A DNA stretch of 64,000 nucleotides from Clostridiales bacterium. GTDB taxonomy: Bacteria; Bacillota; Clostridia; Oscillospirales; CAG-272. The DNA is taken from assembly GCA_022791195.1 (NCBI GenBank), contig JAAVYP010000055.1, positions 1 through 64,000 on the forward strand. The letters run 5' to 3'. The position numbers and the translations under genes were made by a program. The notes beneath the pieces are model-generated. The model saw only the letters and a program-made list of their open reading frames with translations, was not told where the DNA came from and searched no databases. This document shows, one piece after another, positions 19,983-30,075 of this stretch (positions are counted from its first letter, which is position 1; each line of letters begins with the position of its first letter).

Positions 19983-21749
19983 CTAATGAATCGAATCTCC
20001 GATGGAATTTTCTCCAAGCGAAGCTTGATACAGCCGCGCATAAGCGCCGTTGGCGGCAAGCAATTCCTGATGGGTGCCTTCTTCTTCGACGCCGTTTGCT
20101 GTGATGAATGCAATTTTATCGGCATTGCGAATGGTGCTGAGCCGATGGGCCACAATAATCGTCGTTCGTCCCACGGCCAATTTTTCAAGCGACTGCTGCA
20201 CAACTTGTTCACTTTCATTATCCAAGGCGCTGGTTGCCTCGTCTAAAATCAGTATAGGTGGATTCTTCAAAAAGACACGCGCAATTGAAATTCGCTGCTT
20301 CTGCCCGCCCGAAAGCTTGACCCCGCGCTCGCCCACATAGGTATCATAGCCTTCGGGAAGCGACATAATAAAGTCATGCGCACCGGCCTGCTTAGCGGCC
20401 TCTTCAATCTCTGCGTCACTGGCACCCGGACGGCCGTATTCAATATTCTCGCGCACACTGCCCGAAAATAAATAAACATCCTGCTGCACGACACCGATTT
20501 TGGCACGTAAAGACGCAATCGTAAATTCTCTGATATCAGTTCCATCAATCAGAATGGAACCTGCGCTGATATCATAAAAACGAGGAATCAACGAGCAAAG
20601 GGTGGTCTTGCCCCCGCCCGAGGGGCCAACCAGGGCAAATCTCTCGCCGGCACGTATATTTAAATTAATATGGTTTAGGACGCTCTTTTCGCCGTCGTTA
20701 TAGGAGAAATCAACCTGTTTAAATTCAATATCACCGGTTACTTTCTCTAACGGGCGCGCGTCCTTTTCATCGACAATGTCCGGCACTTCATCCATAATCT
20801 CAAAGAACCGCTCAACCCCCGTCATACCCCGCTGAAACTGTTCGGCAAAATCGACAATTTTGCGGATAGAATTTAAAAGGGTCGTCACATACAGCAAATA
20901 AGCCACTAAATCACCCGCGTCAATGTGACCGTAAATGAGAAAAAGAGCGCCGGCCACCACCACGACAATATACATAAAGCCCTCAAAAAATCGGTTGGCC
21001 GACTGAAACTGGCCCATGAACCGATAGACGCGGCTTTTGATTTTCAAAAAATCCTCATTGCCCTCGGCAAATTTTTTCTCTTCAATCGCCTCGCCTGTAA
21101 AAGAGCGGACGACACGGACACCGAGCAGACTGTCCTCTACCTGCGCATTTAAAATCGCAATTTTATGCCGCTGCTCTCGGAAACCCGCCCGCATCTTTCG
21201 ATTAAAATACATCAAAACAACCAACATAATCGGCACGATCACAAACACGATGCACGTCAGCGGGATATGAACCCTGCATAACAGCACAAACGATACCGTG
21301 ATTTTGACAAATGCTATAAAAAATTCTTCCGGGCAATGATGAGCAAACTCAGTGACATCAAAAAGGTCGCTGGTAATGCGGGACATCAGCGTGCCTATTT
21401 TGGTATTATCATAATAGCGGAAAGAAAGATTTTGCAAATGGGCAAACAGATCCCGCCTCATATCGGTTTCCATCTTGGAGCCCATAATATGACCAACCGA
21501 AGCCATATAATAATACGCGGCGGCATCAATGACACGCAGCACAAGATAAAATATACCCACATGCAGCACAAAAGACACGGTCAGCGCCGCCGGATCATAA
21601 GCGGCCGCATTCGTGACCGTACGCACAATCATAGGCAGCACTAACTCGCAAACGGTGGTAAACGCTGCGCAAAGGAGATCAAACACCATCGTTTTTGTAT
21701 ATTTTTTATAATAAGGCAAAAAACGCCTTATCAGTCCCCTGCTTTTCAT
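19983..21749 (-). CDS. ABC transporter, fused permease/ATP-binding
   Basis: GPSGGGKTTL, LSGGQKQRISIARV, ILILDEATSALD. Confidence 0.92.
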   Translation of the reverse strand: MKSRGLIRRFLPYYKKYTKTMVFDLLCAAFTTVCELVLPMIVRTVTNAAAYDPAALTVSFVLHVGIFYLVLRVIDAAAYYYMASVGHIMGSKMETDMRRDLFAHLQNLSFRYYDNTKIGTLMSRITSDLFDVTEFAHHCPEEFFIAFVKITVSFVLLCRVHIPLTCIVFVIVPIMLVVLMYFNRKMRAGFREQRHKIAILNAQVEDSLLGVRVVRSFTGEAIEEKKFAEGNEDFLKIKSRVYRFMGQFQSANRFFEGFMYIVVVVAGALFLIYGHIDAGDLVAYLLYVTTLLNSIRKIVDFAEQFQRGMTGVERFFEIMDEVPDIVDEKDARPLEKVTGDIEFKQVDFSYNDGEKSVLNHINLNIRAGERFALVGPSGGGKTTLCSLIPRFYDISAGSILIDGTDIREFTIASLRAKIGVVQQDVYLFSGSVRENIEYGRPGASDAEIEEAAKQAGAHDFIMSLPEGYDTYVGERGVKLSGGQKQRISIARVFLKNPPILILDEATSALDNESEQVVQQSLEKLAVGRTTIIVAHRLSTIRNADKIAFITANGVEEEGTHQELLAANGAYARLYQASLGENSIGDSIH

Positions 21750-21868
21750 ATAGATCACGATCCTTTCTAAAAACATATTTCAATAACAAATGCCAAAGGA
21801 CAAAGCAAACAAACCACGTACAAACAGCAGCCTTGTCAGCTGCCGTTTTCCTTCTATCTTGTCTTTTA

Positions 21869-23101
21869 TTACCGCGCGTTTTTTCCCTTTTTTTGCGCCC
21901 AATACTGCTTGGCCTGCTGCTCTGTCTTATTCTCGCCGAATTCGTAAAACGTCTCGTTTTTCAGGTCATCCGGCAAATACTGCTGATCAACATACGCACC
22001 CGGATAATCATGCGGATAAAGATAACCCGCATATTGGTTCGAGGGACGCAAGCAAACGGGCACGTTTTGTCCTTTGCCGGCGTCTATAGCCGCTTTCGCC
22101 TTGGCATAGGCTATATGTGCTTTATTTGACTTTGGCGCTGTCGCTAACAGAATAGCTGCATTGGCTAAGGGATTGGCTGCCTCGGGCATGCCAAGATCTT
22201 TAGCTGATTCCACACAAGCGCGCACAATGGCCGCGGCCTGGGGATAGGCTAAACCAATATCTTCGCTGGCGATCACTTGCAGGCGCCGGCAGGCGCCTGG
22301 CAAATCGCCGCCCTCTAAAATCTTGCACAAATAAAAAATCGCCGCGTCGGGGTCAGAACCGCGAATGGACTTCTGCAAAGCCGACAACATATCATAATGC
22401 ACGGTGCCGCTTTTATCAAAGCTGCCAATGACTTTTGGCGAAAACGCCGTTATATCTTCTTTGCGAATCACCTCTTCGCAGGCAAAATAGGCACTCTCCA
22501 ACAGCATGAGCGAACGTCTCACATCGCCGGCCGCCGCCTGTGCGATATAGCAGATCGCTTCTTTTTCGATTGTCTTTTCACGGTTGTTTTGCTCATTCAG
22601 GCTCGTTAAGCCCCTTTGCAGCACCGTTTGAATCGCCCTTTCGTCAACCGGGAAAAATTCAAAAACAGCCGAGCGGGAGATAATCGCATTATATATGTAA
22701 AGATAAGGGTTCTCGGTCGTGGAGGTGATCAGCGTGATGCGGCCATCCTCCATATATTCGAGCAAGCTTTGCTGCTGTTTTTTATTAAAATACTGAATTT
22801 CATCCAAATACAGCAGCACGCCGTTCTGCCCAAACATAGTTGACGTACTCATAATCACTTCTTTCACATCCGCCAATGTGGCTGATGTTGCATTGAGCAT
22901 GTAGAGCTCCATATCAGAAAAACCGGCAATTAATTTAGCCGCCGTCGTTTTGCCTGTACCGGGCGGGCCGTAAAAGATCATATTGGTCATATAGTGCTGG
23001 TCAAGCATACGGCGAATGGCCCCGTTTTTACCAAACAAATGGGCTTGACCCACTATATCGTCAAACTGCTGCGGTCTCATCTTATCCGCTAAAGGCTGCA
23101 T
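21869..23101 (-). CDS. rarA: Replication-associated recombination protein A (AAA ATPase)
   Basis: PLADKMRPQQFDDIVGQAHLFG, FYGPPGTGKTT, C-terminal HDYPGAYVDQQYLPDDLK. Confidence 0.92.
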   Translation of the reverse strand: MQPLADKMRPQQFDDIVGQAHLFGKNGAIRRMLDQHYMTNMIFYGPPGTGKTTAAKLIAGFSDMELYMLNATSATLADVKEVIMSTSTMFGQNGVLLYLDEIQYFNKKQQQSLLEYMEDGRITLITSTTENPYLYIYNAIISRSAVFEFFPVDERAIQTVLQRGLTSLNEQNNREKTIEKEAICYIAQAAAGDVRRSLMLLESAYFACEEVIRKEDITAFSPKVIGSFDKSGTVHYDMLSALQKSIRGSDPDAAIFYLCKILEGGDLPGACRRLQVIASEDIGLAYPQAAAIVRACVESAKDLGMPEAANPLANAAILLATAPKSNKAHIAYAKAKAAIDAGKGQNVPVCLRPSNQYAGYLYPHDYPGAYVDQQYLPDDLKNETFYEFGENKTEQQAKQYWAQKKGKNAR

Positions 23102-23143
23102 TCATTTTCACCTCCCGATCGTTAATAAAATATTGGCAAACCA

Positions 23144-23213
23144 AAAGTTTGGCGGTTCCGGCATAGCCGATCGTCAAACTTTCTAAGATCAAACCGCCAG
23201 GTTTGTTCTTATA
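23144..23213 (-). promoter_or_regulatory. rarA leader with mutually exclusive stems
   Basis: CAAACC/GGTTTG hairpin competes with TGGCGGTT:AACCGCCA pairing; AAAGTTTG/CAAACTTT closing stem; TGC-TATAAG upstream. Confidence 0.5.
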
Positions 23214-23228
23214 GCATTGCCACGGCTA

Positions 23229-24119
23229 TTAGCGCAGCATTGCCGCGGCCATCAGCGCAGCGCCAGCGGCTGCATCCTGACAAGGCTGTACACAGTGAAT
23301 CGTTGGCGCCATATCAGCCAGACGGGCGGCAAATGCCCGACGAAGCTCGGTTGGATGCATGAGCAGGCCCCCGAGCAAAGCAACCTCTCCCCTATCAAAG
23401 CCAAGCCGTTTTGCCACCGCATCTACCAGTTCGCATAAGGCCATTGCCTCTCTTTGGATAATCTGACAGGCGGCTCTGTCTCCCTGCTTCGCGGCCTGGT
23501 CAACCAAAGAGGCAAGCGCCGCGATCCGGCTTTTATCGCCGCCGTATATATATGCAATCAATTCTTTCCTATTGGTTAGTGCAAGCGTATCTAAAATCAT
23601 ATGCGAAAGACGAGTTTCTTCACCCCGGCCGTCCCATTGTCTCACCACCGCTGTCAATGCGTCTCTACCAAGCGCATAGCCGCTGCCGCCATCGTCAATC
23701 AGATGGCCCCAGCCGCCCGCACGCGCTGTTTCTCCCTTAGCATTCCGACCAAAGCAAATCGAGCCGGTGCCCGAAATGAGGGCGCAGCCAGGCCGGCCCG
23801 AAAGAGCGCCATACAGCGCAATTTCATGATCGCCCACCAGCTGCCATTTGTCAATACCCGACGCACCGACTGCCGCTTCAACCAACTGCCGCATTTTCGG
23901 ATTGCTGATGCCGGCCGCTCCAATGCAGAGTGCCTCACATTCGCCCACCGACTGCAAAAAAAGAAAGATTTCCTGCAGCAGGGCGGCAAAGCCCTCTTCA
24001 CCGATACTATTGATATTGAACGCGCCAAAACGCTGCCGGTTCAGCACATGGCCTGTTACATCGCGGCATTCGATCATCGTTTTTGTGCCGCCGCCATCCA
24101 CACCTGCTATAAATTTCAT
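23229..24119 (-). CDS. BadF/BadG-type ATPase family sugar kinase, likely GlcNAc/MurNAc kinase
   Basis: GVDGGGTKTMIE...; overlaps nagZ-like gene in a muropeptide-recycling operon. Confidence 0.8.
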   Translation of the reverse strand: MKFIAGVDGGGTKTMIECRDVTGHVLNRQRFGAFNINSIGEEGFAALLQEIFLFLQSVGECEALCIGAAGISNPKMRQLVEAAVGASGIDKWQLVGDHEIALYGALSGRPGCALISGTGSICFGRNAKGETARAGGWGHLIDDGGSGYALGRDALTAVVRQWDGRGEETRLSHMILDTLALTNRKELIAYIYGGDKSRIAALASLVDQAAKQGDRAACQIIQREAMALCELVDAVAKRLGFDRGEVALLGGLLMHPTELRRAFAARLADMAPTIHCVQPCQDAAAGAALMAAAMLR

Positions 24120-25657
24120 GTTTTACCCAACGTAACGGGCAAATTTCCCTTAGCTGTGGTCCTGCCCGCAAAAATAGGAACCAATGCCTCTAATGTTTCG
24201 GTTGTGTAATCCCAAGCGGCCAGTGCGGTGATATCCTCTGCCAGATTCTGCAAATCATAAGGGCCAAACAAAGCGGTCACCACCATGGGTATACCAAGCA
24301 CATGCAGCGCATTGACAAGAGCGATCTGCCCATCATATAAATGGCCATTATACGTATTGACCACCAGTGCGCTGTGCCCTTTGGCGGCTTGCACCGCGTC
24401 AGCAATCTCCTCTTCGGACGGTGCGTGAGAAACAATGTAAGATGTACCGCCCAAACGCGCCGCCATAAAGGCCGCGAACGAAGCCGCATTGCTTTCTTCG
24501 TTCTGTACGCCTGACGTACGATAATCAGGACAGCCGCAGAAAAAAGGCGAATCGCCAAGCGGCGGTATTTCTCCCTGCACCAATGCAATCGTACGCGCAC
24601 GCAGCGCCCCGGCCGCTTCTCTTGCGGCAGACGTGCCCGAAACGCCGACAGGCGGCAGGCAATATTTTTCTTTATAAGACAGAATCTTTTCGACTGACCG
24701 ATCCATTTCTTCCATCGAAAGCGTGCCGTTCTCTAACCCTTCGCGAATCGCCTTGGCCGCTTCTTCAATCCGGCTGGCCGTATGGCAAACAAAAACCAAA
24801 TCCACGCCGGCAGCAATCGCCGTATGCACGCCTCTTGCCGTGCCATAATCCTGCTGAATGGCCTGCATTTCCATGCAGTCGCTCACCACCAGCCCCTGGA
24901 AGCCCATCTTCTCTTTTAAAAGGCCCGTAACAATCTTGCGCGACATGGTGGCGGGGAGCCTTTCCGGCTCCAACGCGGGGAACAGAATATGGGTAGTCAT
25001 GACAGCGGGACAGCCCGCATCAATCAAGGTTTGAAAGGGTTTTAGCTCACATTCTTCCAACACGGAACTTGGTTTATCAACCATAGGCAAGCTGATATGC
25101 GAATCCATCGCTGTATCGCCATGGCCGGGAAAATGCTTGGCTGCCGCCATCACGCCGCCGTCTAAATAACCGCGCAGAGCCGCAGACGCAAAGCGCTCTA
25201 CCGTCTCGGGTGTATCACCATAGCTGCGCGCACCAATAACCGGATTCGCCGGATTATTATTCACATCCGCCACCGGCGCTAAATTAAAGTTAACACCCAA
25301 CGCGCGCAGTTCCCCGGCCGTCAGCAGCGCTGCTTCATATGCATTCGCCGGATCGCCGGTGGCCGCCAGGGCCATCGCGCCCGGCACATTGACAGCGTCC
25401 GGCGACAAGCGGTTCACCGCGCCCCCCTCCTGATCAATCGCGATGAAGGCATCATGCCCGGTTTCTTCGCGCACGAGCGACTGAATCGAACGGCACAGCG
25501 TCTCCAATTGTGCCACGCTTTCGACATTGCGCCTAAATAAGATAACATTGGCAATTTTATATTGACGCACCAACCGGATAAATTCTTCGCTCATCGTGGT
25601 TCCCGGAAAACCGCCCACCAACCGCTGGCCGATTTTCTGCTGCATTGTCATATCCAT
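24116..25657 (-). CDS. nagZ: Beta-N-acetylhexosaminidase, glycoside hydrolase family 3
   Basis: KHFPGHGDTAMDSH, IDQEGGAVNRL. Confidence 0.9.
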   Translation of the reverse strand: MDMTMQQKIGQRLVGGFPGTTMSEEFIRLVRQYKIANVILFRRNVESVAQLETLCRSIQSLVREETGHDAFIAIDQEGGAVNRLSPDAVNVPGAMALAATGDPANAYEAALLTAGELRALGVNFNLAPVADVNNNPANPVIGARSYGDTPETVERFASAALRGYLDGGVMAAAKHFPGHGDTAMDSHISLPMVDKPSSVLEECELKPFQTLIDAGCPAVMTTHILFPALEPERLPATMSRKIVTGLLKEKMGFQGLVVSDCMEMQAIQQDYGTARGVHTAIAAGVDLVFVCHTASRIEEAAKAIREGLENGTLSMEEMDRSVEKILSYKEKYCLPPVGVSGTSAAREAAGALRARTIALVQGEIPPLGDSPFFCGCPDYRTSGVQNEESNAASFAAFMAARLGGTSYIVSHAPSEEEIADAVQAAKGHSALVVNTYNGHLYDGQIALVNALHVLGIPMVVTALFGPYDLQNLAEDITALAAWDYTTETLEALVPIFAGRTTAKGNLPVTLGKT

Positions 25658-25660
25658 GAT

Positions 25661-26833
25661 TTAAACAAACTGCCTTTCATACAAATGATAGTCGGCTTTT
25701 TCTTTAGCAAAAAGCGCGCTTTCCTGCCGCCAGCGCTCCAAAACGGCGTTTTTGTCCCATCCCGATACAAAATCACCGCATCCGGTTAATCTCGATATAG
25801 AGGCCAAATCGGTTGGTGAATATTTGGCAATAAACTGCGACTGTTCGGGATACATCTGCTGAAACAGATCGACTAATTCAACACCCAACTCTACCGGGCG
25901 CAGGGCCGCAAAGTCAGTCACATGCAACATAAGGCCGCCGCAGGGAGTCCCCTGGTGCTTGGATGTTGTGGGGGTAAAATAGACCGGCGTGGCCGCTGCA
26001 CCAGGCAGCCGCCGCTCGGCAAATGCTTTGACCAATTTTTCTGCGTCGATATCGGGACCGCCTATAATGCGGAAAGGTGCTGCCGTACCGCGCCCTTCAG
26101 ACAGCGTTGTTCCCTCAAACAGGCATGTGCCCGCATAGAGAGCCGTATTTTCAAAGGCAGGCAAATTCAAGCTCGGCATTTGCCAGATTTTTTCCCATTG
26201 GGGAAAAGCCTCACCATGCCAGTCACAGGGCACAATATGTAAATCACAGCCTAATTTTTCTTTTTGATTGATCATAACAGCGAACTCACCTAACGTAAGC
26301 GCATAGCGAATGGGAATGGGCCGGCAGCCAACAAAGCTCTTGTATTCCTCCCTCAGCAAGCCGCCTTCGACTGCCTCGCCGCCAAGCGGGTTTGGACGGT
26401 CAAGCACCACCAACCGTTTGCCGGCGGCGGCACAATCTTCCAGCATATAACAAAGAGTCGTTAAAAAGGTATAAAAACGCAGGCCAACATCCTGTATATC
26501 GAACACTAAGATATCAAATGCCTCCAACATATCCGCGCTTAAATGCTTACTGTTCGCGTTATACAAGCTATATACAGGAAGGCCCGTTTCGGGATCAACC
26601 GAATTTTCTGTAGCATCCCCGGCTGCATGCGCACCCCGCAAGCCATGTTCGGGCTCAAAAAGAGCGGTGAGATGGCAAATTTCTTGAAGCAGAGAAATCG
26701 TCGACTCATTCGCGCTGTTCCGCCCCGTAGCCGATGTCAGCAGCGCAACGCGGCCATCCGCCAGCCAATGTTTATATTGCTTGATATGATCCACACCATA
26801 GGTAACCATGTAATTTATCTCCTTATATTTCAA
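25661..26833 (-). CDS. namZ: DUF1343 / exo-beta-N-acetylmuramidase family protein
   Basis: FEPEHGLRG, FDIQDVGLRFYTF, LDRPNPLGG. Confidence 0.88.
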   Translation of the reverse strand: MKYKEINYMVTYGVDHIKQYKHWLADGRVALLTSATGRNSANESTISLLQEICHLTALFEPEHGLRGAHAAGDATENSVDPETGLPVYSLYNANSKHLSADMLEAFDILVFDIQDVGLRFYTFLTTLCYMLEDCAAAGKRLVVLDRPNPLGGEAVEGGLLREEYKSFVGCRPIPIRYALTLGEFAVMINQKEKLGCDLHIVPCDWHGEAFPQWEKIWQMPSLNLPAFENTALYAGTCLFEGTTLSEGRGTAAPFRIIGGPDIDAEKLVKAFAERRLPGAAATPVYFTPTTSKHQGTPCGGLMLHVTDFAALRPVELGVELVDLFQQMYPEQSQFIAKYSPTDLASISRLTGCGDFVSGWDKNAVLERWRQESALFAKEKADYHLYERQFV

Positions 26834-26835
26834 TC

Positions 26836-27738
26836 TTACTTATCTGATTTTTCAATGACATCTGAGATGCGGCCCTCATGCCGGGCCAGCAAATCCTTGG
26901 CTGTTTTGGCATCAACCTGCATCAAAATCATCACAATGGCCACCTTAGGATGGTGCCCGCATGTTTCTAATGCAGCCTTAGCTGCGGCCTCGTCTGCACC
27001 GGTTGCCTCGCACACAATTCGTTGGCAGCGGTAAAGCAGTTTTTCGTTGGAAGGCTTGACATCCACCATTAAATTGCCATACACTTTGCCAAGCCTGATC
27101 ATCGCACCGGTTGAGAGCATATTTAACACCATTTTTTGTGCCGTGCCGCTTTTCATCCGCGTAGAACCGGTGACAGCTTCGGGACCGGGCACCGGAACAA
27201 TCGCAAGCTCTGCCGCTTTTTCTACGGGCGAATCGGGACAGCAGGTAATGCTGAGCACCCGCGCCCCCATTGATTTCGCATAAGCCATAGCACCGAGCAC
27301 ATAGGGCGTTCTGCCCGACGCGGCAATACCCACCACAACATCTTTATCACAAACATTGATTTTTCGTAAATCCTCAGCGCCGGCTTCCTCGTTATCCTCG
27401 GCCCCCTCGGCTGCCTGAAACATCGCCGAAGGGCCACCGGCCATCAGGCCTATGACCTGGCCCGGCTCGGTTGAATAGGTGGGCGGACATTCGGCCGCAT
27501 CCAAAACGCCCAAGCGCCCCGACGTACCGCACCCAACATAGATGAGCCGGCCGCCCTCTTTTATTTTAGCCGCAATCAAATCAACCGCTTCAGCGATTTT
27601 TTCAAGCTCCTTTTCCACCGCAAAGGCGACCTTTTTATCCTCTTCGTTGATCAAACGAATCATTTCTAACGTAGGCAATGTATCAATGTTTTCCGTATTT
27701 TCATTGCGCATTTCGGTTTTCATTTGTTTCCATTCCAT
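26836..27738 (-). CDS. murQ: N-acetylmuramic acid 6-phosphate etherase
   Basis: VGCGTSGRLGVLDAAECPPTY, MAGGPSAMFQAAEGAEDNEE, GSTRMKSGTAQKMVLNM. Confidence 0.95.
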   Translation of the reverse strand: MEWKQMKTEMRNENTENIDTLPTLEMIRLINEEDKKVAFAVEKELEKIAEAVDLIAAKIKEGGRLIYVGCGTSGRLGVLDAAECPPTYSTEPGQVIGLMAGGPSAMFQAAEGAEDNEEAGAEDLRKINVCDKDVVVGIAASGRTPYVLGAMAYAKSMGARVLSITCCPDSPVEKAAELAIVPVPGPEAVTGSTRMKSGTAQKMVLNMLSTGAMIRLGKVYGNLMVDVKPSNEKLLYRCQRIVCEATGADEAAAKAALETCGHHPKVAIVMILMQVDAKTAKDLLARHEGRISDVIEKSDK

Positions 27739-28013
27739 CTTTTTACCCTCCCAAAAAAGCCATTGCCGCTTATATACAAATAACGATCCACACAGTTCCC
27801 TGTTGACTTGATGCTATCTTACGTCTTGAAACAAGAAAAAGGCAGCACAGCCCAGTTTGAACCAAACTGGACAGAACTTACCCTTTTTTAATCAAATGTA
27901 CTCTCTTTGCACATGGTTGAATCCTGCCAACTATTCTATTGCCAATTGATTTGCAAAAAGCAACGACGAAAAATCAATCATCCGCTTTCATTTTGCCATA
28001 GAAATATAAGCAA

Positions 28014-28289
28014 TAAGAAATCGATAAAATTTCTTATATTATACCACAATTTTTCAGCATACCAAAAGTTTATCGTTTGTGGCATAGCCACAATTTCGCT
28101 TGGCAAAGCGAAAAGATAAACTTTAGAAGCCAACCGTAGGTTTGCTTCATTATACCACAAAACTTCCTCTGCCTTGAAATTTAACGGTGCTGGTTTTACC
28201 AGCAGAGCGTGCATATGCACGTTCAGTTAAATTTTTGAAGCCAACCGTAGGTTTGCTTCTATTTTACCATACAGCGATACGGTTGTCAA
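28014..28289 (-). promoter_or_regulatory. Three tandem promoter-hairpin leader units (two with three-way junctions) upstream of murQ
   Basis: -10 boxes TAAAAT (28261-28266), TATAAT (28149-28154), TATAAT (28038-28043), each followed directly by a hairpin; identical 23-mer GAAGCCAACCGTAGGTTTGCTTC at 28126-28148 and 28237-28259. Confidence 0.7.
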
Positions 28290-28335
28290 TTTGTTTCTGA
28301 AACATTCTGCACGTACGCCGAACCCTGCTGTCCTA

Positions 28336-29211
28336 TCATGATTTTAAATAGCATTGCAGCGTTTCTTCAATCCAATAAGAAAACGACGCACCAGGCAGAT
28401 GTGACTCTAACTGCTTCATTTTTAAATAAGCATCCACCCCGTCAGACGGGTCATGCCAAATATCCGTAAATACAAAATCAAATGACCCTTTTTTCATTTC
28501 GGTTTCTGCATATTGAAAAGCATCCGCATGTATGATCTTAATCTTTTCGGGTGCGGTGAATTGGGGCAGAATATACCGTTCAAACAGCTCGATTACGTCT
28601 TTATCTTTTTCTACAATCGTCACCGATGCCACCCTGCTTTTACGGGCAGCCATATAGGCAAAATACCCAAGCCCCAGCCCGAATGTCAGCACATGACCAT
28701 GGGCCTTTTGCACCGGTGCGGCCATGGTGATGATTTCGTTCGGCGTTATGGTCATCCACTCCCGTGTGTTTTCTAAAACAGCCGGATAGCGGAAGGAACG
28801 ATCAAAAAAGCCGATCTGAGGCTGTATTCTGCCGTCGGAAAAACGCTTTAAATCACCGCACACGAACGCCTCATACGGTTTAATTTCCATCATTTTGAAC
28901 TGCCACCGGCCCATTTCTGTTTCGGGAATGCGGACCGATTGATAATAGGGATCCTGCAAAAACACGGCCGGATTCCATTTACGAATGGCGGGAACAAACC
29001 AGCCCTCAAAAAAGGCCTTGTCCTTTCCCTCGGCCACCAGGCCGCAAAAGGCAGCGAACAGCACTGCATAGGCATAGTCCTCGGACACCGAACAGCTTTT
29101 TGCAATGTCTTTGACATCGTCCCCGTCAATTTCGTCCGGACACAAATTCAAAAAGGCGCTAAACAAGGTCAGCGCCTTTTTGTTATACTCGTTAATTGTC
29201 TCTATATCCAC
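28336..29211 (-). CDS. SAM-dependent methyltransferase / spermidine synthase-fold protein
   Basis: HVLTFGLGLGYFAYMAARK...VTIVEKDKDVIELFE...FDFVFTDIW. Confidence 0.7.
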   Translation of the reverse strand: MDIETINEYNKKALTLFSAFLNLCPDEIDGDDVKDIAKSCSVSEDYAYAVLFAAFCGLVAEGKDKAFFEGWFVPAIRKWNPAVFLQDPYYQSVRIPETEMGRWQFKMMEIKPYEAFVCGDLKRFSDGRIQPQIGFFDRSFRYPAVLENTREWMTITPNEIITMAAPVQKAHGHVLTFGLGLGYFAYMAARKSRVASVTIVEKDKDVIELFERYILPQFTAPEKIKIIHADAFQYAETEMKKGSFDFVFTDIWHDPSDGVDAYLKMKQLESHLPGASFSYWIEETLQCYLKS

Positions 29212-29941
29212 GTTTTTTGATCCTTTTTTTCATCTTATGAATATCCCCAAGCATATGCCATGCATCACGCCATACCCGCACTCGGCTTTTGCGCACGGCG
29301 CTGTCTGGCAGCGGCAGCACCTTGACGGGAAATTCTTCAAATGTATAGCCAAGCGCACGGGCAATCAGGATCACCTCTAAATCAAAGGCAAAGCCATCGG
29401 TCTGACAGTCAGAAAACACACGCCGGGCCACATCGCCCTGAAAACATTTAATTCCCGTTTGCGAATCAAACGGCGGGCAGCCGGTATACAGAGAAAGAAT
29501 CACCCGATAGACACGGGACATGATCCGTCTGGCGAAAGAATAGCCGCTGTATCCCTGTGCGTGGAGCACGCGCGAACCAAGCGTAATAGCCTGTCCGCCA
29601 TTTTGGTGATGCTGAAGCAGCGCGCCCATTTGTTCGATGCCATAGGCAAGATCACAATCGGTAAACAACACCGTATCCCCCGTTGATGCCAGAATGCCCC
29701 GGCGCACGGCGGCCCCTTTGCCCTGATTGACCTCAGAGCGCACCAGTTGAATGCGCGCGTCCCGCGCACCCGCTTTTTTTACCGGTTCGCCGCAGCCATC
29801 CACACTGCCGTCATCTGAAAAAATAAGTTCCCATTCACAGGAAAAACCACTGCAAAACGGCACCAGCGCGGCCAATGTATCGGCAATTAACGCAGATTCA
29901 TTATACATAGGAATAACGATTGATAATTTTGTCATTTTCAT
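29192..29941 (-). CDS. Glycosyltransferase family 2 (dolichyl-phosphate-sugar transferase-like)
   Basis: LSIVIPMYNESALIADTL, IFSDDGSVDG, GKGAAVRRGILASTGDTVLFTDCDLA. Confidence 0.88.
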   Translation of the reverse strand: MKMTKLSIVIPMYNESALIADTLAALVPFCSGFSCEWELIFSDDGSVDGCGEPVKKAGARDARIQLVRSEVNQGKGAAVRRGILASTGDTVLFTDCDLAYGIEQMGALLQHHQNGGQAITLGSRVLHAQGYSGYSFARRIMSRVYRVILSLYTGCPPFDSQTGIKCFQGDVARRVFSDCQTDGFAFDLEVILIARALGYTFEEFPVKVLPLPDSAVRKSRVRVWRDAWHMLGDIHKMKKRIKKRGYRDN

Positions 29942-30035
29942 CTCTTTACATTTTCATTCGCCGTGGTTCATATACAGTGTAACATAAACAAAACCGAAAT
30001 TCAATCAAAAAAGACCGAAACCTAAAAAATAAACA

Positions 30036-30063
30036 ACAGCTGGCTGAAAAAACAGCCAGCTGT
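30036..30063. terminator. Intrinsic terminator after the ABC permease gene
   Basis: ACAGCTGGCTG-AAAAAA-CAGCCAGCTGT; T-rich on the minus-strand side. Confidence 0.75.
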
Positions 30064-30075
30064 CCGACGCCTTAT

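Noticed and set aside
27852-27870. CCAGTTTG-AAC-CAAACTGG hairpin as a terminator before murQ
   Set aside because: No following T tract in either orientation; may be an operator but unsupported.
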